From NCBI GenBank assembly GCA_016710325.1, contig JADJXK010000002.1, positions 2,604,001-2,668,000 of the forward strand: a stretch of DNA of 64,000 nt, written 5' to 3'. The stretch is from Candidatus Leptofilum proximum (GTDB lineage Bacteria > Chloroflexota > Anaerolineae > Promineifilales > Promineifilaceae). The notes beneath the pieces were generated by a model that did not search any database, was not told where the DNA came from, and worked only from the letters and a program-made list of their open reading frames with translations. A program made the position numbers and the translations under genes. Positions within the stretch are counted from its first letter, which is position 1; the number at the start of each line of letters is the position of its first letter. Of the stretch, positions 57,005 through 64,000 are shown one piece after another.

Positions 57005-58342
57005 CTACGGATTCATCCGGTTGAGCGTGCGCGGGAACGGGCTGGTCTGGCGAATGTGGTCGATGCCACAAATCCAGGCCACGGTACGCTCCAGGCCTAG
57101 GCCAAAGCCGCTGTGCGGCACGCTGCCAAAGCGGCGCAGATCGATGTACCACTGGTAATGCTCCAGCGGCAGTTGGTGCTTTTCGATGGCGGCAATCAAC
57201 ACGTCTGGGTTACTCATCCGCTCGCTGCCGCCGATGATTTCGCCATAGCCTTCTGGGGCCAACAGGTCAACGCTTTTGCACACTTCCGGACGGCCCGGCC
57301 ACGGCTCCATGTAAAACGCCTTCACCTGCGTGGGATAGCCATAGACAAACACGGGACGGTCGAACTGTTTGGTCAATTCCGTCTCGTGCGGCGAACCAAA
57401 GTCATCACCCCACTCGATGGCCAGCTGCTCCTTCAACTCAGGATCGTCGGTGGCTTCGCGGATGGCTACAATGCGCTCAATCGCCTCATTGTAGCTGATG
57501 CGCGGGAAGGGCGCTTTGATGTTTTCCAGGGCGGACAAATCGCGCTCCAGCAGCGCCAGCTCAGGCCGTCGCTTGGCCAGCGTCGTTTGCACGATGTATT
57601 CGATAAACCGCTCTTCAAAGCCCATCAGGTCTTCCAGATCGAAGTAGGCCATTTCCGGCTCCACCATCCAAAATTCAGCCAGATGGCGGCGCGTTTTCGA
57701 CTTTTCGGCGCGGAAGGTGGGTCCAAAGCAGTACACCTTGCCAAAGGCCATGATGTTGGCCTCGTTATAGAGCTGGCCGGTCTGTGCCAGGTACGCCTTT
57801 TCATCAAAGTAACCCAGCTCAAAAAGGGTGCTGGTACCTTCGGCAGCCGCCGGGGTGATGATCGGCGTGTCGATGTTGAGGAAGCCTTCGTTGTCCAAAA
57901 AGTCAATGATGGCCCGCTTGATGGTGGTGCGCACGCGCATGATGGCCCACTGCTGGCTGGAGCGCAGCCACAGGTGGCGGTTGTCCATCAGGAACTCCAC
58001 GCCATGCTCTTTGGGGGTGATGGGATAGTCGGAAACGTTCTGGAGCACTTCCACGCCTTCCACGGCGATTTCGTAGCCCTCGGGGATACCTGGCGCACGA
58101 TTGTTCTCCTTCACCAACCCGCTGACGATAAGTGAGGATTCCTGCCCCAATCCTTTCAGCGTCTCAAACAGTTCATCGCCAACTTCGGGGCGAAAGGCCA
58201 CGCCCTGGGTCATCCCGCTGCCGTCGCGCAGGCGCAGGAACATCAGTTTGCCTTTATGGGTGCTGTTGTACAGCCATCCCTTAATTGTCACTTTTTGGCC
58301 GACGTACTCGGCTATATTTTCGATGGAAATATGTGGTGCCAT
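57005..58342 (-). CDS. asnS: Asparaginyl-tRNA synthetase
   Basis: ATG 58342 follows GGAGAAA. The N-terminal OB-fold (YVGQKVTIKGWLYNS, LMFLRLRDGSG) binds the anticodon. Class II motifs are FGPTFRAEKSKTRRHLAEFWMVEPE (motif 2, about residues 210-235) and GFGLGLERTVAWICG (motif 3). The length (445) and the sequence DPELKEQLAIEWGDD fit AsnRS rather than AspRS. It charges tRNA-Asn with asparagine in the cytoplasm. Its promoter faces the small glycine-rich gene at 58649, and a one-sided word repeat lies upstream. Confidence 0.95.
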   Translation of the reverse strand: MAPHISIENIAEYVGQKVTIKGWLYNSTHKGKLMFLRLRDGSGMTQGVAFRPEVGDELFETLKGLGQESSLIVSGLVKENNRAPGIPEGYEIAVEGVEVLQNVSDYPITPKEHGVEFLMDNRHLWLRSSQQWAIMRVRTTIKRAIIDFLDNEGFLNIDTPIITPAAAEGTSTLFELGYFDEKAYLAQTGQLYNEANIMAFGKVYCFGPTFRAEKSKTRRHLAEFWMVEPEMAYFDLEDLMGFEERFIEYIVQTTLAKRRPELALLERDLSALENIKAPFPRISYNEAIERIVAIREATDDPELKEQLAIEWGDDFGSPHETELTKQFDRPVFVYGYPTQVKAFYMEPWPGRPEVCKSVDLLAPEGYGEIIGGSERMSNPDVLIAAIEKHQLPLEHYQWYIDLRRFGSVPHSGFGLGLERTVAWICGIDHIRQTSPFPRTLNRMNP

Positions 58343-58444
58343 GTTTTTCTCCAATTCGTTGGTTTGGGCAGCGGGAATTGTACCACAGTTACGGTTTAGC
58401 ATAATGAGCCCCAGACGCCGCGAACATTGTAATAGTCACGAACA

Positions 58445-58488
58445 AGTTACACAGAGTTACGCAGAGAAGACACAGAGATTCACAGAGA
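58445..58488. repeat. One-sided ACACAGAGTTACGCAGAG word repeat
   Basis: Words of the form CACAGAG and CGCAGAG recur five or so times without a nearby inverted partner. It lies in the gap between asnS and the small glycine-rich gene, which otherwise holds only an ACGGCCGT octamer and probable promoters. Confidence 0.65.
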
Positions 58489-58648
58489 GATTGAGGAGGA
58501 ACTTTGGCAAAATGTGCCCTATGTAACGGCCAGACAGTGTGTTTGTGTAGATTTTGTGTAAGGCGCAACGGTGACGGCCGTTACCACGTAGCACAATTTC
58601 ACAAAAGACGAATTTTGAGGAAGTCGGTCCTTTAGGATAGGAGGACAG

Positions 58649-58834
58649 ATGAAACCGAAAAACCAACCGCCTAAAAACAAAACAACCTATGGCATTGCCG
58701 TGGGTGCCGGTATTGGCCTGGCTTTGGGCATTGGGATTGGCATCGCTCTGGATAACCTGGCCCTGGGCATTGGCGCAGGTATGGCCATCGGCATTGCCTT
58801 GGGTCTCGCCTTTACCTCGCAGCCCGAAACTTAA
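58649..58834 (+). CDS. Small glycine-zipper membrane protein
   Basis: A 61-residue protein after GGAGGA. A basic head (MKPKNQPPKNKTT) is followed by alternating Gly/Ala/Ile segments (VGAGIGLALGIGIGIALD, LALGIGAGMAIGIALGLA), giving two membrane helices with GxxxG packing. No family is assigned. It resembles in style the interrupted protein at 47266-47604. The stop overlaps the end of the convergent cofD gene by four bases. Confidence 0.75.
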   Translation: MKPKNQPPKNKTTYGIAVGAGIGLALGIGIGIALDNLALGIGAGMAIGIALGLAFTSQPET

Positions 58835-59757
58835 TCTTTCAGCAAAACCTCGGCGAATTCGATGATTTCCTGGGCCAGGCGCGTGCGATCCTCCGCGGTG
58901 TACATCATCGTATCCAGGCAGCGCGTCTCCACGGCTAAACCGTCACAGCTTCCCGCATCCTGCACGTCGTAGACAAAGCCGTCAATCAGTTCATCGTAAT
59001 ACTCAGCCACGGCGCGGCTGGTGTGCGGCAGGCCCAGTTCCTGCATCATCTTGGCCGCCGGGCCTTTTACCGCTTGGCCACCCACAATCGGGCTCACGGC
59101 AATGACGGCCTGGGGCAAATCCATCAGCAAGGCGCGAATGGGATAGACGTTGAGGATGGGGTCAATGCTGACAAACGGGTTGGAGGGGGCGATGAGGACG
59201 AGATCGGCCGTTTCAAAGGCGCGAATCACAGATCGGGTTGCCCGCACGTCCTCCGGCAGCAGCACGCGGGTGATGGGCGGCTGCCATTTTTCCTGCACAA
59301 ACCAGGTCTGGAAGGGATAGACCGTGTCGCCGCTCTGAATTTGGGTGGGCGCGGGCTGGTTACTCATCGGCAGGACGCTGACCTGGATGCCTAGTTTTTG
59401 GCAGAGGTGGTGGGTAACGGCCGTTAACGATTCCCCCTCTCTTAGCATGTGCGTCCGCATCAGGTGGGTCGCCAGGTCCAGATCACCCAGGCGGAACCAG
59501 TCTGGTCCGCCCAACGCCGCCACCTCGGTGATGGTGCGCCATGATTCGCCCGCGCGGCCCCAGCCCGTTTCATCGTTGGCCACCCCGGCCAGCCGGTACA
59601 GCACCGTGTCTAAATCCGGGCAAATGGTCAGCCCCAAATGCTCAAAATCATCGCCCGTGTTGACGATGATGGTGACATCTTCCGGGGGCAAAATGCGAGC
59701 AATGCCATCGGCCAGCTTGGCCCCGCCCACGCCGCCTGCCAAAGCCACAACTTTCAT
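58831..59757 (-). CDS. cofD: 2-phospho-L-lactate transferase, coenzyme F420 synthesis
   Basis: The protein begins VVALAGGVGGAKLADG, the CofD nucleotide/phosphate loop. It continues with VNTGDDFEHLGLTICPDLDT and ends with the conserved SPIVGGQAVKGPAAKMM region. Length (308) is normal. CofD joins a phospho-lactate-type (or phosphoenolpyruvate-derived) nucleotide to the deazaflavin Fo. No other F420 genes are in the window. The start is ATG 59757 with a purine-rich leader. Confidence 0.95.
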   Translation of the reverse strand: MKVVALAGGVGGAKLADGIARILPPEDVTIIVNTGDDFEHLGLTICPDLDTVLYRLAGVANDETGWGRAGESWRTITEVAALGGPDWFRLGDLDLATHLMRTHMLREGESLTAVTHHLCQKLGIQVSVLPMSNQPAPTQIQSGDTVYPFQTWFVQEKWQPPITRVLLPEDVRATRSVIRAFETADLVLIAPSNPFVSIDPILNVYPIRALLMDLPQAVIAVSPIVGGQAVKGPAAKMMQELGLPHTSRAVAEYYDELIDGFVYDVQDAGSCDGLAVETRCLDTMMYTAEDRTRLAQEIIEFAEVLLKD

Positions 59758-59802
59758 CTCAACTCCTTGATTTTTTTCCGTAGATTTTTCTTCTCGGCGG
59801 TT

Positions 59803-59832
59803 AGCCTTACCTGGAGCAAGGGCAGCGCCTCG
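59803..59832. repeat. 30-base repeat shared with 34891-34920
   Basis: It differs from 34891-34920 at a single base and lies beside a strong hairpin, upstream of cofD. Its presence in two unrelated gaps suggests a dispersed repeat. Confidence 0.75.
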
Positions 59833-59834
59833 AC

Positions 59835-59879
59835 AAAAAAAGAGGGCTGCATTGTATCACATGGATAAGATGCAGCCCT
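59835..59879 (-). terminator. Intrinsic terminator of the M20 amidohydrolase gene
   Basis: AGGGCTGCAT at 59843-59852 pairs exactly with ATGCAGCCCT at 59870-59879. On the minus strand the stem is followed by a run of seven T (A at 59835-59841). It lies 43 bases after the M20 stop. Confidence 0.85.
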
Positions 59880-59921
59880 GGCGGAAAACGTTCTTTATTC
59901 TCTTTTTACTCTGTGGCTTTT

Positions 59922-61112
59922 TTAGCTACGGCCGTTGCGCATGACATAGCTGGCGGCGGCTTCACCCATGATGGCCACGCCGTCAATCATGGCCCGCTCG
60001 TCGAAGTTGAAGCGCGGGTGGTGGTGGGGGAAATTGATGCCTGCCTCTTCGTTGCTGGCGCCGATGAAGAAGTAACACCCGGGCACTTCATCCAGGAAAA
60101 AGCCCATGTCTTCTGAAGCCATGGTTCGTTTGGCCACGATGCTTTCCGCGCCCATGACCCTGGCAGCAGCGTCGTAGACAACGGCCGTTGGCTCCGGCGC
60201 ATTCACCACGGCCTGCACAATGGCCACCGTTTCCATGGTGGCTTTGCAGTTGAGCGCCTCGGCCATGCTGGTGGCCATTTCCAGAATGCGCCGGTAAATC
60301 ATACGGTGCAGATCGTTGTTATAGCTGCGTACGGTGCCTTTGAGGATGGCCTTATCGGGGATGACGTTAAACGTGGTTCCCGCCGTGAACTGGCCGATGG
60401 AAACCACCACGCTGTCTTGCGGATTCACGTTGCGGCTGACAATGCTTTGCAGCGCCGCCACGATGTGGGCCGCAGCCAACACCGGGTCAATGGCCAGGTG
60501 CGGCGCCGCCCCGTGCCCCCCCTTGCCCTGCACCGTGAGGGTGAACACGCTGGAGGAAGACATGCACGGCCCATTAATGACGCGTACCTTGCCGTACGGT
60601 TCGGGCGTCCACAAGTGCATCGCCAGGGCCACATCGGGTTTGGGATTTTCCAAAACACCGTCGGCGATCATGGCAATGGCGCCCCCCAGGCCCTCTTCGC
60701 CGGGCTGGAAGACAAATTTGAGTGTGCCCGCGATGTTTTCCTGGTAGCGGGACATGATCTTGGCCAGGCCCAGCCCCATCGCGGTGTGTCCATCGTGGCC
60801 ACAGGCGTGCATCACGCCCGCATTTTGCGAGGCAAACGGCAGCCCGGTTTCTTCCTCAATGGGCAGGGCATCCATGTCGAAGCGAAGCAGCACGGTTGGG
60901 CCAGCCTGCAGGCCTTCTAACAGACCCACCACGCCGGTTTGCCCCACCCCCGCCTGGACTTCAAAGCCATATTCATTGAGCCGCTCGGCCACAATCCCAG
61001 CGGTGCGGGTCTCTTCAAAACCAAGTTCGGGATGCTGGTGCAAATCGCGCCGGGTGGCAACCAGTTCCTCAAAAATTGCCTCTGCTTCCTGTTTAAAATT
61101 GGGTGGATTCAT
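59922..61112 (-). CDS. M20-family amidohydrolase
   Basis: The sequence LRFDMDALPIEEETGLPFAS, MHACGHDGHTAMGLGLA and FQPGEEGLGGAIAMI has the metal ligands (Cys, His, Glu, His) of the M20D/IAA-amino-acid hydrolase group. The dimer domain VFTLTVQGKGGHGAAP follows, and MASEDMGFFLDEVPG holds the last ligands. Length (396) is typical. It removes an acyl group from an amino acid conjugate, with the exact substrate unknown. The coding strand is followed by a clear terminator. Confidence 0.93.
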   Translation of the reverse strand: MNPPNFKQEAEAIFEELVATRRDLHQHPELGFEETRTAGIVAERLNEYGFEVQAGVGQTGVVGLLEGLQAGPTVLLRFDMDALPIEEETGLPFASQNAGVMHACGHDGHTAMGLGLAKIMSRYQENIAGTLKFVFQPGEEGLGGAIAMIADGVLENPKPDVALAMHLWTPEPYGKVRVINGPCMSSSSVFTLTVQGKGGHGAAPHLAIDPVLAAAHIVAALQSIVSRNVNPQDSVVVSIGQFTAGTTFNVIPDKAILKGTVRSYNNDLHRMIYRRILEMATSMAEALNCKATMETVAIVQAVVNAPEPTAVVYDAAARVMGAESIVAKRTMASEDMGFFLDEVPGCYFFIGASNEEAGINFPHHHPRFNFDERAMIDGVAIMGEAAASYVMRNGRS

Positions 61113-61245
61113 TAGTGTGCCAATATCATCTTTTGAAATCGGTAATGTATACTCGCGGCGGCATCATCTGATATTTTTTCCGGAGCGAGTATAAAACATT
61201 ATAACGATAAAATCTGACCAAATAAGTTACCAGAATCTGGTCTTT

Positions 61246-61448
61246 ACGGGCCGTTCACCATGGTTTCACTGGGAGTTTACAAGGTAACGGCCGTTCCCCG
61301 TATATTCTATATCCAGGCTTACACAACCCCTTACAGGGGTACTGGTTAATTGGTCCTGATCAGGCCAACACCAGTAAAAATTGATAGGCGAAGCCGTATC
61401 TGATCTCCTTGTTTGGCCCGCTTCATCCCCATGAAGCGGGCATTTTTT
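61246..61448 (+). ncRNA. Candidate structured non-coding RNA with intrinsic terminator
   Basis: Several stems stack in order. ACGGG/CCCGT (61246/61297) encloses CCGTT/AACGG. Then GGCTT (61316)/AAGCC (61391) encloses two hairpins: ACCCC/GGGGT with a five-base loop, and ACTGGT/ACCAGT with an inner CCTGATCAGG stem. A terminator hairpin GCCCGCTTCAT (61416-61426)/ATGAAGCGGGC (61431-61441) with six T ends it. No gene on the plus strand follows. I recognise no known riboswitch or RNA family. Confidence 0.45.
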
Positions 61449-62205
61449 ATGGAGCCAGGTTGTCGAGGAAAGTGAGGAGGGAAGCGGCCGTTTGCGCCTG
61501 CTGCGCTTCACGGCTAATCGTCGCCGCGTTGTCCCCCAGCTGCGTGCCGTAATAACCAAACTGGGCGTGGTTTCCGCCTTCAATTTTGACCATTTCCGCC
61601 TGTTCCGGCAGGTAGCCCCGGAATGCTTCCACCTCGGACGGGCTGGCCAGGCCATCCTCCGTTCCATATATTTTGGCGATGGGAATTTGGGCCGCTGCCA
61701 GGCTGTAAGCCGCCTCTTTGGGGTGGCTGGTGCCAATCAGCACCAGTCCGGCAAAATTGTCTTCATGTTCGTAAACGGTACGGGCGGCGATGGCCGCGCC
61801 GCGTGAATGGCCGCTGAGCACCCACTGCTGGATACCGCTCGCCGCAGCGATCAGTTCCTGCGTGGTTTGCCACAGCTGCGCCTCATGGCTGGCCAGCGGC
61901 GCCGTGCCCCAGGGCAGCTTGACGATGATAGTCAGGTAGCCTGCTTCAGCCATCGTGCGAGCCAGCGGGGCATAGGCGGTGGGTTCCACCATCGCGCCAG
62001 GGTAGAAAATCAGGCCGGTGATGGCCTGGTTGGCGGTAGGTTGGAAGGTGATGGATTGGCTGGTTTCATTGATGGTAACGGCCGTATCCGAATCCATCAC
62101 CCCCTCCGGTAAATCCTGCGCCTGGAACGACAGCCACAGCCAGACCATAAACGTGAGCCCAGCTAGGGGCCACACAATGCGGACAACTTTGTGAAAACGA
62201 GACAT
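61447..62205 (-). CDS. Membrane-anchored alpha/beta hydrolase
   Basis: ATG 62205 follows CAGGAG. An N-terminal helix (VWPLAGLTFMVWLWLSF) anchors or exports the protein. The hydrolase core shows GLIFYPGAMVEP (oxyanion part), the nucleophile elbow LSGHSRGAAIAA with Ser near residue 123, Asp in YGTEDGLASPSEV and His in GGNHAQFGYYG. The triad is therefore complete. It matches the alpha/beta-hydrolase (PF12695-like) group. The substrate is unknown. It is transcribed after the small membrane gene at 62285 and ends beside the terminator of the plus-strand RNA candidate. Confidence 0.9.
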   Translation of the reverse strand: MSRFHKVVRIVWPLAGLTFMVWLWLSFQAQDLPEGVMDSDTAVTINETSQSITFQPTANQAITGLIFYPGAMVEPTAYAPLARTMAEAGYLTIIVKLPWGTAPLASHEAQLWQTTQELIAAASGIQQWVLSGHSRGAAIAARTVYEHEDNFAGLVLIGTSHPKEAAYSLAAAQIPIAKIYGTEDGLASPSEVEAFRGYLPEQAEMVKIEGGNHAQFGYYGTQLGDNAATISREAQQAQTAASLLTFLDNLAP

Positions 62206-62226
62206 ATGAACTCCTGAAACAAAACA

Positions 62227-62254
62227 CCCCTTCACCGTTTTCAGGTTGAAGGGG
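62227..62254 (-). terminator. Probable terminator downstream of the 34-residue gene
   Basis: CCCCTTCA pairs with TGAAGGGG (62227-62234 and 62247-62254), and on the minus strand TGTTTTGTTT follows. It lies between the small membrane gene and the hydrolase gene, so the hydrolase may need its own promoter or partial readthrough. Confidence 0.65.
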
Positions 62255-62284
62255 CGTTGTTGTTACTACCTGAAAAGTTTGCCT

Positions 62285-62389
62285 TTAGAGCAAATAAAAC
62301 ACCAGAAAACCAGCCAACAGCAGCAGCAAAAACAGTCCGGCTACAGCCAGGCGTCCCGTGGGTCCTAAACTTCTAAAATTGTGTAACAT
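62285..62389 (-). CDS. Very small single-helix membrane protein (34 aa)
   Basis: ATG 62389 follows AAGGAAAAACT. The product reads MLHNFRSLGPTGRLAVAG and then a Leu-rich helix LFLLLLLAGFLVFYLL. The basic N-terminus with one helix fits a small regulatory membrane peptide. A terminator follows the stop. Codon use and the RBS support it as a gene, but no family is known to me. Confidence 0.6.
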   Translation of the reverse strand: MLHNFRSLGPTGRLAVAGLFLLLLLAGFLVFYLL

Positions 62390-62546
62390 AAGTTTTTCCT
62401 TTTCTAGAACGAACGTTGACGTAAATCTATACGGGGCTGGGGAACGGCCGTTTCAAAAAGTGCTGCCTCAAATCCTATCCATGTGGTACGATCCGGCCCG
62501 CAACGATTAACCAAGCTGAGCCGCTGCGTTGGAAAAGGAGTATACC

Positions 62547-64000
62547 ATGTCTGCGACAATGATTTTGCTAAACGGCCGTATCCACACCCTAAATCCGCAA
62601 CAACCTACGGCAACGGCCGTGGCCATCCGCCACAACCGCATTCTGGCCGTGGGCAGCGACGACGAAATACGGCCGCTGCTGGCGACAGGTGGCGAGGTGG
62701 TGGATTTAAACGGCCGTTGTGTCACGCCCGGTCTCGTTGATGCCCACGTCCATTTCCAACACTTTGCCCTCAGCCTGCAGAGGGTAGACTTACGCGGCAC
62801 TCGAAGCCTCGACGAAGCCCTGGACCGCATTGCGGCCAAACTGCCCACCGTTCACCGTTCAACAACCACCGATAACTGGCTTCAAGGAAGAGGCTGGCGC
62901 GTTAACGACTGGGGACAGACCGACTTTCCCACCGCTGCCTACCTGGACGCCATCTCTAAGGATGTGGCCATTTGCCTGAACGACCACAGCGGGCACGCTG
63001 CCTGGGTCAACAGCCGCGCTCTGCGCCTGGCGGGCATCGATGGCCACCGCGCCGATCCGCCCGGCGGGCAAATCCAGCGCGACGTCAACGGCGTGCCCAC
63101 CGGCATCCTCTTCGAAGACGCCATTGACCTGGTGACGCGCCACATTCCTCAAGCAACCAATGCGCAGCTGGTGGCTGCCATGCGTGAAGCGCAGGCATAT
63201 TGCTGGCAGGTGGGCCTCACTGGCCTGCATGATTTTGACGGCCGTGCCTGTTTTGTCGCCCTGCAAACGCTGCAGCAAAACGGCGAACTGGGTCTGCGCG
63301 TGGTGAAAAATGTGCCGGTTTACCGGCTGGAATACGCCATCGGCGTGGGGCTGCGCAGCGGCTTTGGCGACAACTGGCTGCGCATTGGCAGCGTCAAAAT
63401 CTTTGCCGACGGCGCGCTGGGACCGCGTACGGCCTCAATGATCGCTCCCTACGAAGGGGAGCCGGACAACTACGGCATTGTGGTTACCGACAAAGAGGAG
63501 ATGATGAACAAGGCCAGCACGGCCAGCGCCAACGGCCTCAGCGTTACCGTGCATGCCATCGGCGATAAGGCAAATCATGACGTTCTGGACGTATTTGAAG
63601 AAATAAGAAAACAGGAGATTGGAGATCGGAGATTGGGGATTAACGCTCAATCTCCTCTACACCACAGAATTGAGCACGTGCAAATTATCCACCCGGCCGA
63701 CCAGCACCGGCTGGCTCAGCTAAACATTATTGCCTCGATGCAGCCGATTCACGCAACTTCGGATATGGAAACGGCCGTACGCCACTGGGGCAGCCGCACC
63801 AAGGACAGCTACGCCTGGCGCACCATGCTCAACAGCGGCGCCACCCTCGTCTTTGGCTCTGATGCGCCGATTGAGAAGATTGATCCGCTGCCGGGGATTC
63901 ATGCGGCCGTAACCCGCCGCCGCGCCGATGGCAGTCCAGGATCAGACGGGTGGCATCCCGAACAAAAATTAACGATGGCCGAAACAATCCATGCCTTCAC
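62547..64000 (+). CDS. YtcJ-like amidohydrolase (3' end outside window)
   Basis: ATG 62547 follows AAAAGGAG. The protein starts with the beta-sandwich segment MILLNGRIHTLNPQQPTATA, then the metal motif GLVDAHVHFQHFAL (HxH) and GVPTGILFEDAIDLV. Further parts are IGSVKIFADGALGPRTA (Lys region), VHAIGDKAN and RIEHVQIIHP, and FGSDAPIEK with the catalytic Asp. These match the Amidohydro_3/YtcJ group. Substrates are usually N-acyl compounds or related amides. Residues of about 355-371 are encoded by a GGAGATT fold-back repeat inserted before the RIEH motif. The frame is open to the end of the window, so the C-terminus is missing. Confidence 0.93.
   Translation, partial: MSATMILLNGRIHTLNPQQPTATAVAIRHNRILAVGSDDEIRPLLATGGEVVDLNGRCVTPGLVDAHVHFQHFALSLQRVDLRGTRSLDEALDRIAAKLPTVHRSTTTDNWLQGRGWRVNDWGQTDFPTAAYLDAISKDVAICLNDHSGHAAWVNSRALRLAGIDGHRADPPGGQIQRDVNGVPTGILFEDAIDLVTRHIPQATNAQLVAAMREAQAYCWQVGLTGLHDFDGRACFVALQTLQQNGELGLRVVKNVPVYRLEYAIGVGLRSGFGDNWLRIGSVKIFADGALGPRTASMIAPYEGEPDNYGIVVTDKEEMMNKASTASANGLSVTVHAIGDKANHDVLDVFEEIRKQEIGDRRLGINAQSPLHHRIEHVQIIHPADQHRLAQLNIIASMQPIHATSDMETAVRHWGSRTKDSYAWRTMLNSGATLVFGSDAPIEKIDPLPGIHAAVTRRRADGSPGSDGWHPEQKLTMAETIHAF
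63612..63658. repeat. In-frame GGAGATT fold-back repeat in the YtcJ-like gene
   Basis: AGGAGATTGGAGATCGGAGA and TTGGGGATT are followed by the inverted CAATCTCC. It encodes an extra loop just before the conserved HRIEH motif and belongs to the word family found in rarA and the HerA-like gene. Confidence 0.7.

Overview
The window reads as a chromosomal segment of a free-living bacterium, most likely of the phylum Chloroflexota (Anaerolineae-like). This is inferred from gene content, not from a marker gene: BTAD/NB-ARC/TPR regulator remnants, a VanW-type cell-wall protein, CofD of F420 synthesis, a BMP-type nucleoside ABC importer, a RarA-methyltransferase fusion and moderately high GC. There is no rRNA, CRISPR array, prophage or obvious biosynthetic cluster. 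About 55 protein genes (some broken) and one tRNA-Pro are present. The most striking genome-wide signal is the 8-bp palindrome ACGGCCGT, which I counted by hand about 105 times (1-2 expected by chance). It occurs in coding and non-coding DNA, much like HIP1 of cyanobacteria.

Layout. 1-8930: a probable copper/soft-metal stress locus. It holds a MacB/FtsX-type permease, an ABC ATPase with a fused YHS metal domain, a small membrane protein, and a methyltransferase whose codon 3 was hit by an exactly 1000-bp IS5-like element. These are followed by an M23 lipoprotein, a secreted Met-rich protein, a DUF305 membrane protein, and a sensor kinase/OmpR-type regulator pair whose sensor loop is Met-rich. 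9034-11023: a broken and internally inverted BTAD-NB-ARC-TPR regulator. 11080-18000: tRNA-Pro, a tandem pair of unknown genes, a PfkB sugar kinase, an MFS exporter and a large PAS hybrid kinase. 18113-25332: a HerA/DUF87-type ATPase with two small partners, a DUF5946 protein, an exported phospholipase D-like protein and VanW. 25695-26351: a three-gene toxin-antitoxin-like unit. 26439-38802: housekeeping and metabolic genes (ACT, GNAT, nucleotidyltransferase, phosphatase, cyclase, FAD dehydrogenase, hemolysin III, YbdK, PepA, epimerase, carbamate kinase, M50-TPR).

39104-44686 is a BMP/ABC nucleoside-type importer operon split by a 460-bp REP-flanked GIY-YIG nuclease element. 44865-49205 holds the RarA fusion, a Mut7-C RNase and a TetR regulator with visible operator repeats. 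49348-55849 holds an MDMPI-like protein, a diheme cytochrome c, an ECF sigma/anti-sigma pair, an ABC-2 exporter and a NUDIX protein. 55833-64000 holds a flippase-like membrane protein, AsnRS, CofD, an M20 amidohydrolase, a candidate structured RNA, a hydrolase and a YtcJ-type amidohydrolase cut by the window end.

Almost every longer intergenic gap is filled by one of several fold-back repeats built from an iterated 8-12 nt word followed by its inverted copies. Similar words also sit in frame inside at least four genes (sensor kinase, HerA-like ATPase, RarA, YtcJ), which suggests these words spread. Together with the REP/GIY-YIG element and the ACGGCCGT palindrome, this repeat biology is the most novel part of the window. 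The Met-rich metal locus is the best candidate for an undescribed functional system.
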